Assembly: GCA_950022655.1 (NCBI GenBank)
Contig: OX465579.1
Span: forward strand, 136,099,118 to 136,163,117
Length of the DNA stretch: 64,000 nt
Direction: 5' to 3'
Origin: Alentia gelatinosa
Taxonomy: Eukaryota; Annelida; Polychaeta; Phyllodocida; Polynoidae
Position 1 is the stretch's first letter, and each line of letters opens with the position of its first letter. Shown one piece after another: positions 38,336 to 51,060 of this stretch. The position numbers and the translations under genes are program-made. A model generated the notes under the pieces. It did no database searches and was not told the DNA's origin. It saw only the letters and a list, made by a program, of their open reading frames with translations.

Positions 38336-38960
38336 GTAATTAATTATAATTAATTAATGGCCTTTCCCAGCTAGTAAAAGTGCTGGTGGTAGTAGTAGCT
38401 CAGAGGGAGTAGTAGCATAGTACTATAGATCCACCGCTGGTTCCCCTCTGGCTGTACGAGCTCTATAGCGGACACCGGGTACCGACGACTCTCTAATTAC
38501 ATCCCGAGACAAAAGCGGCGCTAACCGCGGGGCTGGGTGGGTCCGTTAATTATATCACGGCAAGCAGCGTGATTTATCACGTAATAACCACACGGGCAGT
38601 CGGCGGCGCGGCCCGACGCGCTACGTTTACTAATAATTTACGGCATTGTTTTAATGTGCCATAGATCAGCGGGTTGGCGCACGGCCGGCGAGTTATGCGT
38701 CGGTCGGCGGGCCGGTAAAATATGATCTACGGGGCGCCCGTCGCCATAAAGCAGCCCGTAATGCCCCCAAATCGCATTGACTTGTGGCATAACGGTGGCC
38801 ACGGCTTTTACGCCGGCCCCGTATGTCAGCGGGCCTCAATGGACATTGTCCGACGCACGGTGATGGACGGCCGGCGACCCCGCGGGACAGGCGCGGGGGG
38901 CGGCGAGGAGGGCGGGGTTGGGATGGGGGTGGGCAGTGGGATTGGGGAGAAGAGGCAGGT
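38336..38960. promoter_or_regulatory. CpG-rich block with homeodomain-type sites
   Basis: It opens with taattataattaattaatgg (38340-38360) and continues into strongly GC/CpG-rich DNA. It holds a near-palindrome, cgtgat-tt-atcacg (38568-38581), several TAATTA cores and CCATAAA (Hox/Cdx-like) near 38745. Its 3' part (38890-38950) has many G runs that could form quadruplexes. Open frames across it have unlike registers and no domain. It is likely a CpG island or conserved noncoding element, which is inference. Confidence 0.3.
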
Positions 38961-39078
38961 GGAATGCAAGGTGGAGGTGATGTCAGGTATCCAAGCGTAC
39001 GAAGTATGGAGAAGGACGTGTGTATAGGTGAAGGAAGGAGAGATGTGATGATTTAAAAATCTGAGAAGAGTGTGGAGG

Positions 39079-39081
<3 letters not shown>

Positions 39082-39109
<28 letters not shown>

Positions 39110-39163
39110 AGGTGTGTGTGTGTGTGTGTGTGTGCGTGTGTGTGTGTGGGGGGGGGGGGGGGG
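39082..39163. repeat. (TG)n microsatellite ending in poly-G
   Basis: Slightly interrupted TG repeat (39082-39147) followed by 16 G (39148-39163). Confidence 0.95.
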
Positions 39164-40685
39164 TTACCTAGTACGATACGGGAAGTGAGGGAAGTAGCGA
39201 ATGGGAAGGGGTAGGTGTGGTCAAGGGGGCTCGAGGACATAAAAGACATAAGAGGCACACAAGGGCACAGGCTGAGTATAAACGACCAGGAGGATAGAAG
39301 AGCGGGGAAGTGAGTGGGTATGAGGGGAATGTCAGAGATACGACGTCCTTTGTGAAGGAAGAGAAATAGGGGCATACGAAAAGGAAGGGCAGAGATATGG
39401 TGGGACAAAAGGATGTGGCACAGAAGTTATTCGAGAAAAAAACCGGGGGAAAGAAAAGAAGGGAGATTCTATGAGAAGATATAGGGGTCTGTGGGAAATG
39501 GATGAGGTGAATGAAAGGGACTTCTGAGGGAAGGAGTACAAGCTACCACCTGCATATCGTAGGGCAACGAACCAAGTCTCTGGGATGCACATAAGTCCAT
39601 ATGTCCTGTCTTTTCAATCGGAGGCAATGTCAACCACCTTCTTGTGATTCGAATGACCGAGCTAACATATTCAAACGTCAAGGATTTGGAAAATGAGGGT
39701 CCAAAGGATTGGTAGCATTCCTTCTATTGATATACAATGTATTGGTTTAATCGTTTTAAATTATTCCCAATGAAGACTAAGCCAATGGGACGTCTTAACC
39801 GAACATGATTTATATAATGATATTCAAAGACCCTCTATTACTTAATGGTAGATTACTGATTGAAGTCACAAGTATCGTTAGCTGGGATATCCAAGCTCAA
39901 TGTATAATTATGGAGTGCCGAGATTCAGAAGCCACTAGTTGGCTTCCTTAGCCCCCTTTCCCCGCCCCGACTTCCCCCTCCCCTGCCCTCTCGTCGGCCG
40001 ACCCGGGCCAGTTTGCTGCGACACACTACGAGGTGATTGTGGGTGTTTGTCCCCGTCAAATCGCGCCTGGGCCTGGAGTAGGGGCGGGGCGAGCCCCTTA
40101 TCCAAACCACTTTATCCCCCCTCGACATGAACCCCTCCCTTTTACCCACATTTTCTCATCTGGCCCCGGTCTTGTCATTCACTGCTCATACTCGCCACCC
40201 TCCCACCCGCTTCTCTCAACCCTTTTGTCACCCTCATGCTTAGTCTCTCTGCCACTAACGGGCAACTACCCTGCTGCCCACCTTACAACCTATACCGTCT
40301 ACTGCCTGCTGTCGGCACCCGCTTTATCTCACCCCTGGTACAAGTCTAGCCATAGGAATAACGTTAGAAAAAAATACTCAACGAGCACCCCGGTAGAGTG
40401 TCAATACTACGCCATCCTCATTGCCGAGTGTGTGCGTTATAACGTCAGATGCGACTAGCGAATCAGCGACTAGGAAAAAAAGTTCCGCTAGACATTTGGA
40501 GGCATCGAACAGACGCAACATGAAATTGGATGTTATTACGATTCCTAAATAGATCTTGGGTGAGTAACTTGCAAAACATTGATATTTTGACTAAATTATA
40601 CAGTTTGACGATTACTACGCATCCAAACTCGTGGCGTAGTGGTTAGAAATACGATTCTCAAACCAGTTCTACTTAAGTACGCCAC
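39164..40685. other. noncoding DNA, purine- then pyrimidine-rich
   Basis: 39180-39500 is strongly purine-rich on the plus strand and 39950-40330 is pyrimidine-rich, which creates long open frames without protein character. A tRNA A-box-like word, tggcgtagtgg, is at 40632-40642, but no matching B box or cloverleaf was found. Confidence 0.4.
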
Positions 40686-41120
40686 TCGCACGCCCCTGTA
40701 CTGCTGCTCACTCCTGTCACTCACTGCCTACCAACCACTGTCTCTTCACTACTGCCTGTCATTCTCTACATGCATTCCATTGCATGCTGCCCATTATTCA
40801 TTCATCTGTTACCCACTGTCTGCTGCCTACTGCCTACCATTGGCCACTATCTATTGTCTGACACCCACTGCCTCTCACATATTGCCTGCTCCCCATTGCC
40901 ATCACCTACTCTCTACTGTCTTTTGTATGTTGCCCATTTCCTGCTACCTACTGACAACCTCTGACTCATTGCCTACTCCACATTCCCCAATGCTAAATAT
41001 ATATTTCCTGATCCAACTTCTCGTTTTCTTTGTCACCCTCTTACTACTGCCTGTTGCCCATTGAGCACCGCCCATTGTCTACCACCCATTGCCCGCCTCT
41101 CTCTACCCACCTCCCAATGT
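40686..41120 (+). repeat. degenerate YACTGCC / CCATTGCC repeat tract
   Basis: A pyrimidine-rich stretch in which variants of cactgcctacc and cccattgcc recur about every 10-14 bases. Overlapping frames (for example 40639-41064) are Leu/Pro/Tyr/Cys-rich because of this repeat. It is probably an eroded minisatellite. Confidence 0.4.
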
Positions 41121-42482
41121 CCACCTCTCGCTGTCCACGGCCGTTCGCCCCTCCCTTCCGACGCCCGCCACTCAACTACTCCCGTACTCCTGCCCCCTCC
41201 CCCCTTGGCCCACTCGCGGATTGATTTATGAAGAAATAATAGGCGGGCCGAGCCGAGCGGGTCCACGGCTAATGCACGGCCACACGGCCGGCCGAGCCAC
41301 TTTGATCCACAACCGAAACATGCTTTTATTCGCATCCATCAAATATGCCATTACCCCCTAGTCCCTCCACACTACCCCCCTCCACACACCCTTAGCTACA
41401 CCCACCGCCCTACCCGACCCATGGACGCCACTTTCCCCATCAACATCCACTGACGCAAGCAACGGCCCTTCATCAAGCCTTGTCACTGTTCGGGGTTGTT
41501 CACGGTCGTTATTGCTTTGTTGTGGCCAGTCGTAGTTTGTTTTGGACGGTCGTAGTAGTTGGTATAGTACATGGATCTAGTAATATAGGACTTTCTGTTG
41601 GTTGGGAGTCTGCTGGTAGTGCCGAGAGAGCTTATTTAGTTTCAGCATGTAGAACCTTGTTGTATGTGATAAAAATTCTCGTTATGTGAATATTCAAACG
41701 ACTCTTTTCCCGTCGTGCCGCTAAAATTTGTGGTTACGGGTAGGATATAGTTTTATCATGATGCGAACTTTTAAAACCCCTTTTTTATTTGGTTTAAGAG
41801 CAACATTCTTATTGTCTATTTACAGATTGCATCATTGACGTCTTTTACCATGATCTATTTCCAGCTTTATCTAGACAATTCTATATAGACGCTTTGTTTG
41901 TTACATTAACTATTCAAAGAGGTCAGTTGCATTCATTGCTCCTTTTTTTGTCTTATGATATATTCCCCCCTTCCCTCGCTTTCTCATTCTCTTACTGATC
42001 TTAATAACCTATCTCACTTCTCAAGTAGCCCCGTTTTCATTAGATTGTCACCCTAGCATTGTTTTCAGAGTAACCATTTGACATGAGTCCCGTTTTTCTA
42101 TACTTTTAACAGCTATTTAACTATCGGTCCGTGGCCCTCTGAAATTTGATCATACGCATACTCCTGCATATTATGTACTGTTTATGTCAGGGACGCTACA
42201 AAAAGAATATAGAAATAACATTATACGCGTGCTAAGTTACTTTCTAATATCATTTCTTGCTTTGTTTGCTTTGTATATAGTGTTATTTCAGTAGAAAACT
42301 AGCAAACACAAACACAGGCAAACCATCAATAGGTTAGTCTATATAAATAATTCACTCTTTCCTCGTTCGGTGTGGAGATCAGAGACTCTTCAACATGAAC
42401 CACAATCTCTGTTTACGCGTTCTCGGTTATTGGCCAAGATAACATCAACACAGCCTATTTGCCCGCCTCGATCACTTGTATT
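41121..42482. other. noncoding DNA
   Basis: A CpG-rich patch lies at 41130-41320. An isolated gggtaggata word (41738-41747) matches the foldback termini, but no partner arm was seen. Confidence 0.4.
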
Positions 42483-42660
42483 CATTAGCTGGATTATCTG
42501 GGGGCTTCTAATTAATCCAGTCGCGGTAGAATGATTACTTCGGGTTGACCTCTGATTTCATTATGACCTTGACCTTGAACCCTGTCTCATATTTCCCCCT
42601 GACCTGATTGGTCACACACTGAAACGCCGACCTCTGACCTTGGGTCTCAAGGCCTTTGCA
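42483..42660. promoter_or_regulatory. cluster of homeodomain and nuclear-receptor-like sites
   Basis: GGATTA (42491-42496) and TAATCC (42513-42518) are K50 homeodomain (OTX-type) cores. TGACCTTGACCTTGAACC (42564-42581) reads on the other strand as tandem AGGTCA half-sites, including the extended TCAAGGTCA form bound by ERR and NR5A receptors. gacctctgacctt (42629-42641) is a direct repeat with one-base spacing (HNF4/RXR type). Such density over 170 bp suggests an enhancer. The receptor specificities are established; use at this site is inference. Confidence 0.35.
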
Positions 42661-44262
42661 TCAGTCATGCTCTCTGCATCAGTCATGCTCTTATAGGGAA
42701 GAAGGCATATCGTAAAGTTATGCCCCATTTCCATGGCTTAAAGGCACAATTTATTGCTCTCTTATGATGGTAAAGATAGTTTACTGCAATTCTTCATAAA
42801 AACGGCATGTCGTAACACTATTTTAATTGTATTCATGTTTTATGCCGCAGACAAGATACTCTTAAGCTATTGTACATAGCGCATCTACTTCTCTTGACAT
42901 ATTGTATATATATATATCAAATTTCAGTTCTTTGTACCACAGGATTCAAATTTTATGTCATACCATTTTTCAAAATTAATGTAGTATCGTTCATCTCCAT
43001 CCGGGTTTCCCGAGTGAGCCATGTCATCTGTTTAGGTATGTTAGCCAAATGTCGCCCTTCTAAGGACAGGCTTCCGTTGAGGTCCCGATACACGGAGAAA
43101 GGCTTTATAATGCATTGCCAGACAAAATAATTATCGCGTTGGAAAATCAGCTTTAATCCTCAGCCGATACACCCGAGGATGCATCCTGATGCACGCATCG
43201 TAAGGTCTATCATAGGGTATCGGAAGCTCAGTGGACGCCGGGCCTAAAATACCTGCCAAATACTGAGGGCCCTCTTCAAGGCTTGATGATTAAACTTGAC
43301 GACTCACTCACTATGCACGGACGGACTTGAAGTGGCCTTGCTGACCACATCTTAAGACACAAACACACGTTGAAAAAGTGGAAATCGATTCCCAACAATA
43401 GCCAAGTTTAAAGTCTTGGCGGGACGATAGGCGAGTGAACACCCTTTCAGCCTGAAAAGGAATGCCAACAATATAACCACCAAAGGGATCGTTGACCGCT
43501 GCCGTTTACGTCGATTCGACTTCTGTCCCTGAAATAAATCCCGCCATCGACAATCTTCGATAAAGAACGACCGATGTCAGTGGTGTCAGCGGTGGGTGTG
43601 ACGTCATCGATCTTTGTGTGACAGGCCCCCATCCATCCCATGATGCCCTGTCTCACCGTCACGCCCTGTGGCGCCCTCTCGTGTCTTCCCTCTGCTCCAG
43701 GCAGGGGGTAGTGGACCTCTGTGGAGAGGGTGTCGGTGGGGTGCTGGCCTCTTGGGAATGAAACGGGGGGAAGGTGGGCGGTAGGTCTAAAAGGGGTGAT
43801 GACACAGTTTGTGCGGAGGATGGGGAGGGGGTATTGGATGCCTTTTAGTCCCAGTAGTTGGCGACAACAGAATTTCAGTGCCGCGTGGTTGTAACGGGAC
43901 GAGGGGGTTGGGGTCTTTAATGTGGGACTGAGGGTTCGCGCCTATTGTCTCTAGGGTAGCTCTCGGTGTGGGGGAGGTAATCAGTAGCAGTCTGGGTTAA
44001 TCAGGGTTAATCTACTGGTCCTGCCTACTCAGTTTAAATGAACAGAGACATTTGACAACTTTATCCTTATAACCCAATTCTGCGAGGTACATTTTGTCAC
44101 AAACACCATTAATGAAACGTACTGTGACTGGGCTCCTGTTAAATATATTTGTCAGATAATTTTTACCCAACCAAAAGTGACATACTGAATAGAACCAAAA
44201 GAAATGTCATGAACGTAAGGCGGACATCCAAAATGGTGAATACTGTCAAACAATAGTACAGT
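42661..44262. other. noncoding DNA
   Basis: Contains a 17-bp tandem doublet, gcatcagtcatgctct (about 42658-42691), a 12-bp palindrome, AGGATGCATCCT (43176-43187), and a G-rich stretch at 43680-43930. No gene was recognised. Confidence 0.45.
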
Positions 44263-44289
44263 AGACAGTTACAACTATTGTAACTGTCT
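44263..44289. repeat. perfect hairpin, 12-bp arms and 3-base loop
   Basis: agacagttacaa, loop cta, ttgtaactgtct. There is no T-run after it and no gene nearby, so it is not called as a terminator. Confidence 0.7.
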
Positions 44290-45109
44290 TAGTTACCCCT
44301 AACCCGAATGAACTAGAAGCATGCCTTCGAAAAATCGTTAATTTGGTATACTACTCATACCCTTAACGCCAGGTAAAAATGCCACATTCCTCTACTACTC
44401 ACATATCGAACTCTGGGTTTGTTACACTTCCAAACAGGTAAGGCCATCAGTCACCCGCACTACCAGTTCACCTAGATGACCCTTATCATCATAAGCCTCA
44501 TATGTTGATAGAAACGGTAAAATATGAATCTCGCAAAGAGGTCATAGTGAAAATTACACGAAGCCACCAGGGAAGCCACGCGTAGAAATCCAGTCTGAAT
44601 TAGTTTGAAATGCATATGAGAGTTTAAAGCGAGTAGGGTATGAAGGAGTGTATGGATGCAGGGTTGAGTCAGACAGGGCGGTTTTGGGAAAAATAATGTA
44701 GACTTCGCCAAATTTACATCAATCAGTCCCTCGTCCCTCTTGCCATTCCAGTCCCCTTCTCATCTGAAAGTCACAGGAATCCATCCTTCCATCTACTCAT
44801 TTTTCTCCTTATCTCCTCCTTCTTCTTCTCTTACTTCTAGTTGTCTTTCTCAGCTTTACTATTTTTGATTACTCATCATCCTTGTCTCACATATTCACCA
44901 TCTCCTTCCCCCCTTTTTACATCTTACTGGTCTTCAGTCTCGATTCTTCCCCCTTGCTTAGATCACCCCAGTATTCATTCTTTACGTTCCCCAGTCCTCC
45001 ACCCTGACACCGATTGAGGGTAGGTGGATCTTACCATGACATACTGCTGATGCTATCAGAATATCGCACCCCTCTCTGGGCGCACCCCTCGGCACCCCCT
45101 TAGACCTTA

Positions 45110-45480
45110 CCCCATTCCACCCCTCTGCCGCCAATGCTGACGCCAGAGCCGCCCATCGCAGATATTGCCTGTCATTCGCTGGTGCAGCAGCCGATGATGA
45201 AAGTGGCGGGCTGTCATTCGGGCTACCGCCTCGCCCCCACCCACCCACCTCCACCCCTCACCCCTTCCCTCCTCAGCTCTCCGCCCCACGTCCCGGTGTC
45301 GCTCAAGCGGAAAGCAGGCGCCATTCGTCAGGCGGCCCGCCACCGCGTTTTCCCGCCGAAGAAAAAATGGAACGAGAAGGCGCCGGAAGTGACGAGGTCG
45401 CGCGACGATGACCGGCGCGCGGCGAATGATTGATGGCCGCAAGATGGCGCGGCAGGCGGGCGGGGTCACGGGTGGCTGAC
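45110..45480. promoter_or_regulatory. CpG-rich block with YY1-like sites
   Basis: Strong GC and CpG enrichment compared with flanks. It contains gatggccgc and aagatggcgc near 45431-45450, close to the YY1 consensus AAGATGGCGGC. Several overlapping open frames on both strands (up to 120 codons) reflect composition, not protein families. It could be a CpG-island promoter, but no exon was recognised downstream. Confidence 0.25.
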
Positions 45481-46149
45481 TGGTGGCGGGGTGGGGTGGT
45501 GTGGGAAAGGGGAGGTGTTTGACACCAAAAAGTCGATGGAAGATTTACAATTTTACAGGCCAATGGTGCTCGTTGTCAGCGTCTCTCTGGAGCCGTGTTG
45601 CCTTCCCCATGAGGACTGGAATGTCTTCGGCTTCCAGCCAGACGGCATTCCCGTTAATTCTCCTAAACCGAGAAGAAATCAGATTCACCGTAAAACATCA
45701 CATTTTACCGCAGAATATTCTATAATCAAGATATCGCACATAATATCTGCCAACCCGGGAAATATCATTGTTTTGTCAGCCTACGAAGTATTTCTTAATT
45801 CTTTTGATACATCTCATTATACCTTCCCTCTGGAATAACAATCAATTCCTGATGATGTTTGTAACTTTAAAAAAATAACTCATTAGACAAAAGCAATTGA
45901 CACATATAAGAAGATAGAGAGGTCACCAGAGGTTCAGCATTCTATGGCGTGTTTGTCAAGTGTCACATGTTCCAAGTGCAGGGCGGGAACGCAGGACGCG
46001 GGAAAAGGAAGGATGTCGTCTGACTCCCGATCCGTGAAAGATAATGATTGAAGACGCTTCCCCAAGTAATGAATGAAATAATCATAGATTGGCGATGAAT
46101 CACGGCGCCAGGAATTAGCCCGCTCACTGATAACTCCGCTGTTGGGGAT
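45481..46149. other. noncoding DNA
   Basis: A plus-strand frame at 45491-45838 (115 codons) has no recognisable family. I do not call it a gene. Confidence 0.4.
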
Positions 46150-47260
46150 AAAAAGAAAATCAACAACAAAACGGCTGAAATAAAACAAAAGAACGGCGTC
46201 TTGTGATCAATCTATCAGACATAAATAAAGCCGCTCGCGCCTTTTTTGATGGATCCGTAAAAGGCCGCCGTCGGGACCCCTGAAGTATTGACTTTCTCAG
46301 ACGAACATTGGACATGTTTGAAGAGGGGAACCGGGCGGGTAGGGGAAGGATAATTCCTCAACAGAAGCAGAAGGCATTTTTCTGAATTTCCTGTCGAGAT
46401 TCAGCAAGCGTCATTATAGCTCCCGCAATGGCCGCAGTGCGGCACCCACGCTTTCAGCGATCGAAATACATTCCTTGTAATCATTTTCTAGAAGAAATTC
46501 CTTCACTATTACCATTTTCGTGGGTGAAGAGTGAGGGTGGAGGTTGTCATTGCAGCTGTGGGACCCTTCTCTTCCCGCCGGGCGTGCTTGTCATCTGACT
46601 GACTGACCAGGTGACACATGCGCAGTGGGGGCCAACCGGCGAGGGAAATGCTAATGGCGGACAAAGTTGTTTTTCTCTGACGGATCACCTGCGACCACGC
46701 CTGTCGTCGTCGCAAGAGGAAAGAGCGCGAAGGCGAACAAGAAAAAAGAGAAGGCGAGGAAGGACCAGAAGAAGGCTATTGGGCCGGTCGTCGCGCCGGA
46801 TGAGTGATGGCGACCGTGCCCACTATGTCATAAATCGTCGACGCTATCTTCGGTGGGCGCTGGAGCACCGCGCCAGGACGCTCGGGTTTCATATGGCGTC
46901 GGGCCTTGGAGCGGAGAGGGAGCGGGGACAATAGGCGCCCGACGGGGCAAGCGAGAGGCGGGCAGAGCGCGGTCGTGGCACCGATGTAAAAGGCGACATC
47001 TCCATATAAAAGCGGGGTGTGTTGCGAGACACGTCGTAGATCAGACCCCGGGGGCACTGCACACACCCCCTCCCTCCATCCTCCCACCCACTCTGCCCCC
47101 TCCTCCTCGGTCTCCCGCTTCGCCGACGCCCCCGCTGCACCCTCGTGATCCCCCACTCCTCATCTCTACCCCTAGCCGTCTATTCCGGTACCCTGCCGCC
47201 AGGGGACGTGATGAAAAATGCGGCTAATGATGCGTGCGTAGCAAAAATGGCGGCTTGTGA
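46150..47260. promoter_or_regulatory. long CpG-rich block with TATA and YY1-like sites
   Basis: The 5' part has tgatcaat...catcagacataaataaag-like homeodomain text (46205-46230). The rest is very CpG-rich. TATAAAAG is at 47005-47012 in a GC-rich setting, a plausible core promoter for plus-strand transcription starting near 47035. AAAATGGCGGC is near 47244. Long frames on both strands (up to 126 codons) are Arg/Pro/Gly-rich, as expected from GC bias. Confidence 0.3.
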
Positions 47261-50200
47261 AAAGTAGCGCATGCGGTCTAGGATATGCTGGATGGTGTCG
47301 TTGATGGCAATGATGGAGGATGGGGCGGTAGAGTGATGATAATGGCGACGATGTGCTTTGGCCGTTGGACTCAGACTTTGGTCGGCGTCAGGCGTCGCCC
47401 GGACCCTACGCCTGTCCTAGTTATCAGGCACTGGGAGGTGTCAGAAGGGGCGTGCGGCTATTGAGGAGGTAAGAGGGGCGCGGGGCAGGGGGAGCTGAGT
47501 TGGATAGGCCCGGAGCAGCACGGTTATCGGCAGCGTGGTTAGCTAAGTGCTCAGTGGAGCAGAAAGGTGCAGATAGCTGGATGGACGTCCTCTGACAAAA
47601 CCCATCGTGAGTGGGCGCCGTGAACTTATAATGACACGTCCAGTGTCGGATATACGGGGACGGACACAGGGACAGACAAGGGAGAAAACTAAATTATGAT
47701 GATTGTGAATTGCAAAGGGATGACTCAGTGTATAACCAGATATATGATTGATCTACTGCTAATATCAAGGTTTCTTCTACATGATACGAAAACATGAGAG
47801 CTCTCATGAAGGACAGGATGGTGGACGACCTGTAATCTCCAAAAATGACAATCATGTGAGACATGCTAACTGCATATACATTCGACATTTCCTAATATGT
47901 AAAATGTACTTGACTTCTGTTGTTGAGTTCTGCCACACATCCAGAAAGTCAGCTCTTTGATATCACCAGTCCTCTGCCTCTCGAAGTGCTGTGATGGTGC
48001 GGCTATGGGACCCCAAACCAATGGCGATTGCGTAAAGCATGTGTTATCTGCCCTTAGCCCTCTTCAATCACTGCGAAAAGCCTATATTCCCTACTGCCAC
48101 ATAACCCTAACCCCCAATCCCTCCCCCACTCTCGATCCTAGCCAATCCACCCGAAACAAACCTCTATAGATAGGCCCTCACCCTCTAACCCCGTCCTTCC
48201 TACTGACACTTTTCACCAGAAGAAAGCTAACATGGCGACCAGGAATTGATGTCCGTTTGGGGAAGCCCCCCGCCTACTTGGTGGAATGAGATCACAAGAA
48301 GTCAGCCACGGCCATGTTTCATTCGGAATGGGATTGGATGACAGCGACGAAAATAACGATCGTGGCCGAAAGCGACCGGCGGCAACGCCCTAGAAGAGGC
48401 GGCAATGGCAATGGAGGAAAAAAATAAGAAAGGGACAGAGAATGAGTGAGGGTGGCTCAGAGCCACTGAGCTAATAGGAGTCCCAAAGAGGCAATAAGAG
48501 TCATCGAGAACTAAGACGAGCCACCAGGAGTCGGCACTTTAAAGAGTAATGCGGAGCTGATTAGAACTCAAACGAGCCTCCGGTATGATGCAAGAAGGGT
48601 TTGAGAACAAGGAAGTTCACCATTTGTATGTGTAAGTATTGGAAACCCAGCAAGACCCTCGGGGAAAAAAGACCAGGTTCGGATCACCATTAGATTCATA
48701 GAGAAAAGCCATAAAGATGTTCTGAGTAACACAGGGCAGTGCTGAGAAGCATTGACCAGTACGAATCAGGATTGAGAAGCACCGACTAGCTTATAACAGC
48801 ATTGAGCAGTACCAAGCAGCACTATGCAATACTGATCAGTGGCCTGGGAAAACCATCAAGATTACCTAAAAAGAGACTCAGGATATCCCAGGGGTGCACA
48901 TCAATCCCGGGAAATAAAAATACAAGTCACTGAACCTCCAAAAATAATCAGCGGGGCTAAATGAGTAATTTCCTCCCTTTCTGATTTATGTCCTTTGACC
49001 CCAACAATAAGTCTTCTATTGGCTATTATTTCTTGCAGAATCAACGACAGGGAGCCCTAGGGAAGGGGTAGGGACAGAGCTGCAGACGGAGGGCTATTTA
49101 CAGCAATAGCTGCTTGAATCTCGCCGAAGCCATTCGTTAGCAGTCTTGAATAATCCCGTTTTAATTATTTAAATTAGGTGTGTGTGTGACAAGGTCTCGG
49201 ATGGGTGCCTCGGATACTGAGAGTGGAGTTATTCGCAGTCTCGAGATTAACTACATTCAGGAAGAGCAAACAACCGACAGATTCCCCTAAAGTATCCATG
49301 ATAATACACATGTATCCCGCTTAGAGTTTCGTGATATATGCAATGGCAGTTGTCAAACAAATCATTGATTTCATACTCTGGAACTTAAATATATGATGTT
49401 TTATTGTCTATGAAAAGCAACAGGTTGTTATGCTTACCGCTTTATGACATAATTTAAATGAAGACGTTTAGCCAAAATATATTGCTTCGAGAGTATATGG
49501 GTTCATCCATGTCTTGCGGATAAAGTGAAAAAAAATATCAGTTGATAAAACATCTGTGTGCCTTGTGTCTGTCTATTGAAACAACAGACAAATTAATGCC
49601 ATATTGTGACCATCAAAGGCTGTGTCATGGTGAATACATCTATCTCTATATGAAACACAGAGAAGATGCATAATCTTATGTGAATCCTTTCAGACACTGA
49701 TTTTTTAACACAACTTTGATGTTACGAGAATAACATTATGGGTTTGCTGCATTGATAAATCGTAAACTGTCAGGACTATTCATTAAATAATTAGACGATT
49801 AATTCTACCTAGGAAACGTGAGCTACACAAGGAGTAACAGACACATGTAGAGAGTATATCATGCATATGGGATAATTGCTGACATCATGGTTTATATGAC
49901 GTGTGGTTATAAACACAATTAGAAGACATATAGCAACGATGACTACCTTTCAGCAAATATCACCTCAACTTACAATATCAGACCATGAACACTGAAATCA
50001 GATGTTCTCTATTGAGCAGCATTCATGTTTTATTGCGTCATAATATGAAATACCCATCAGGTTTTTTTTTGACTCTATACTAGAACTTATGGATTTGCAG
50101 TTTTGTGTACTTTGTCACAGCCCACAATACCACAATAACACATTTATTTGAGTGTCAGTGTTTATACAGAAGTAAAAGAATATTTTCCCTGTAAAGTACG

Positions 50201-50269
50201 ATTGTCCCGACTGGAGACGACATATCTTTTTCTATCATTTACCATACACGCCGGGCCTGTCACAACAAT
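47261..50269. other. noncoding DNA
   Basis: No gene recognised. 48450-48850 holds weak, degenerate short repeats (variants of gcattgagcagtacc at 48740-48845). Confidence 0.4.
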
Positions 50270-51060
50270 ACATAATATATGAGTCTTTGGACGCGCTCGG
50301 CACGCCATAGCCGGCAGCCTCCTTCCCCGTTTTCCGACATACATGTTATTTGCTGGAGGTAGGCACAAGATGGATGTCTCTGTCATCCGCTGGTGTCGGC
50401 CGGTCGGCCCCTGTATCTGCCCACAACCGTCATTCACGCCGGGCGGCAGGGCCGAGCAGACGATATTAATGATATCAATAACTCGGTCTCTGACCCCTCC
50501 AGTCCCCCCCGCCGACTGGGCATGGGCCTTTGTGGCAGCCACCAGTCGCCGAAATTGCGGCATAAACTGTCCGCCGCGATACTATTATTCGCCAATCAGA
50601 AATCATAACACAACAATGCCGTTGCCATCCATCAGCGCCACTGCTGTTATTACTGACAGCGTCACGACAGCTCCGCACCATAACAATATGGCCGCCGGCG
50701 GTGGGTGCCGCCATTTGCATAGTTCCCAGCGGCCAGCGCGCCATTCCGTCCGCGGCCTTGGTAATCCTTCTTTTTATGCTATTCACTACATAACCGCCAC
50801 CAAGTGAGTAGGGTAGGCGAGTGGGCCTGGTAGATGAATCCAGTTCCGCTTCCGTTATGGATGAGCATGCGCATAATGCTATGAGCGGCGAGGCCGGGGA
50901 TGTATCACAATTTACTGATTTAATAAGTATGAGACACCGACAGAAGCGCCGCCTAGCTGCGTTACTGGGCGTGAAGTACGTTGGGTCGTTGTAGTGGGTT
51001 CGCATAGGGCAGTCCGGTCCTCCATTTCCCTATTTTCAGCGGGCATAACAGAGTGATTAC
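50270..51060. promoter_or_regulatory. GC-rich block with YY1 and octamer-like sites
   Basis: It contains aatatggccgcc and gccgccatttgcat (about 50685-50720), that is, YY1-like cores on both strands and a perfect POU octamer ATTTGCAT at 50713-50720. A CCAAT-type word, gccaatcag, is near 50592. The longest frames (154 codons plus strand, 176 codons minus strand) overlap in opposite directions and show no domain. It is more likely a conserved noncoding or promoter region than a coding one. Confidence 0.3.

Noticed and set aside
40632..40642. tRNA or tRNA-derived SINE head
   Set aside because: Only an A-box-like word is present; no B box at the right distance and no cloverleaf.
41738..41747. Another foldback copy
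   Set aside because: Only the ten-base terminal word is present, with no partner terminus or arm similarity.
44263..44289. Transcription terminator
   Set aside because: A good hairpin, but no T-run and no adjacent gene, and rho-independent termination does not apply to an animal nuclear genome.
50475..51005. 176-codon minus-strand open frame
   Set aside because: It sits in GC-rich DNA where stop codons are rare, overlaps a 154-codon frame on the other strand, and shows no domain or family resemblance.
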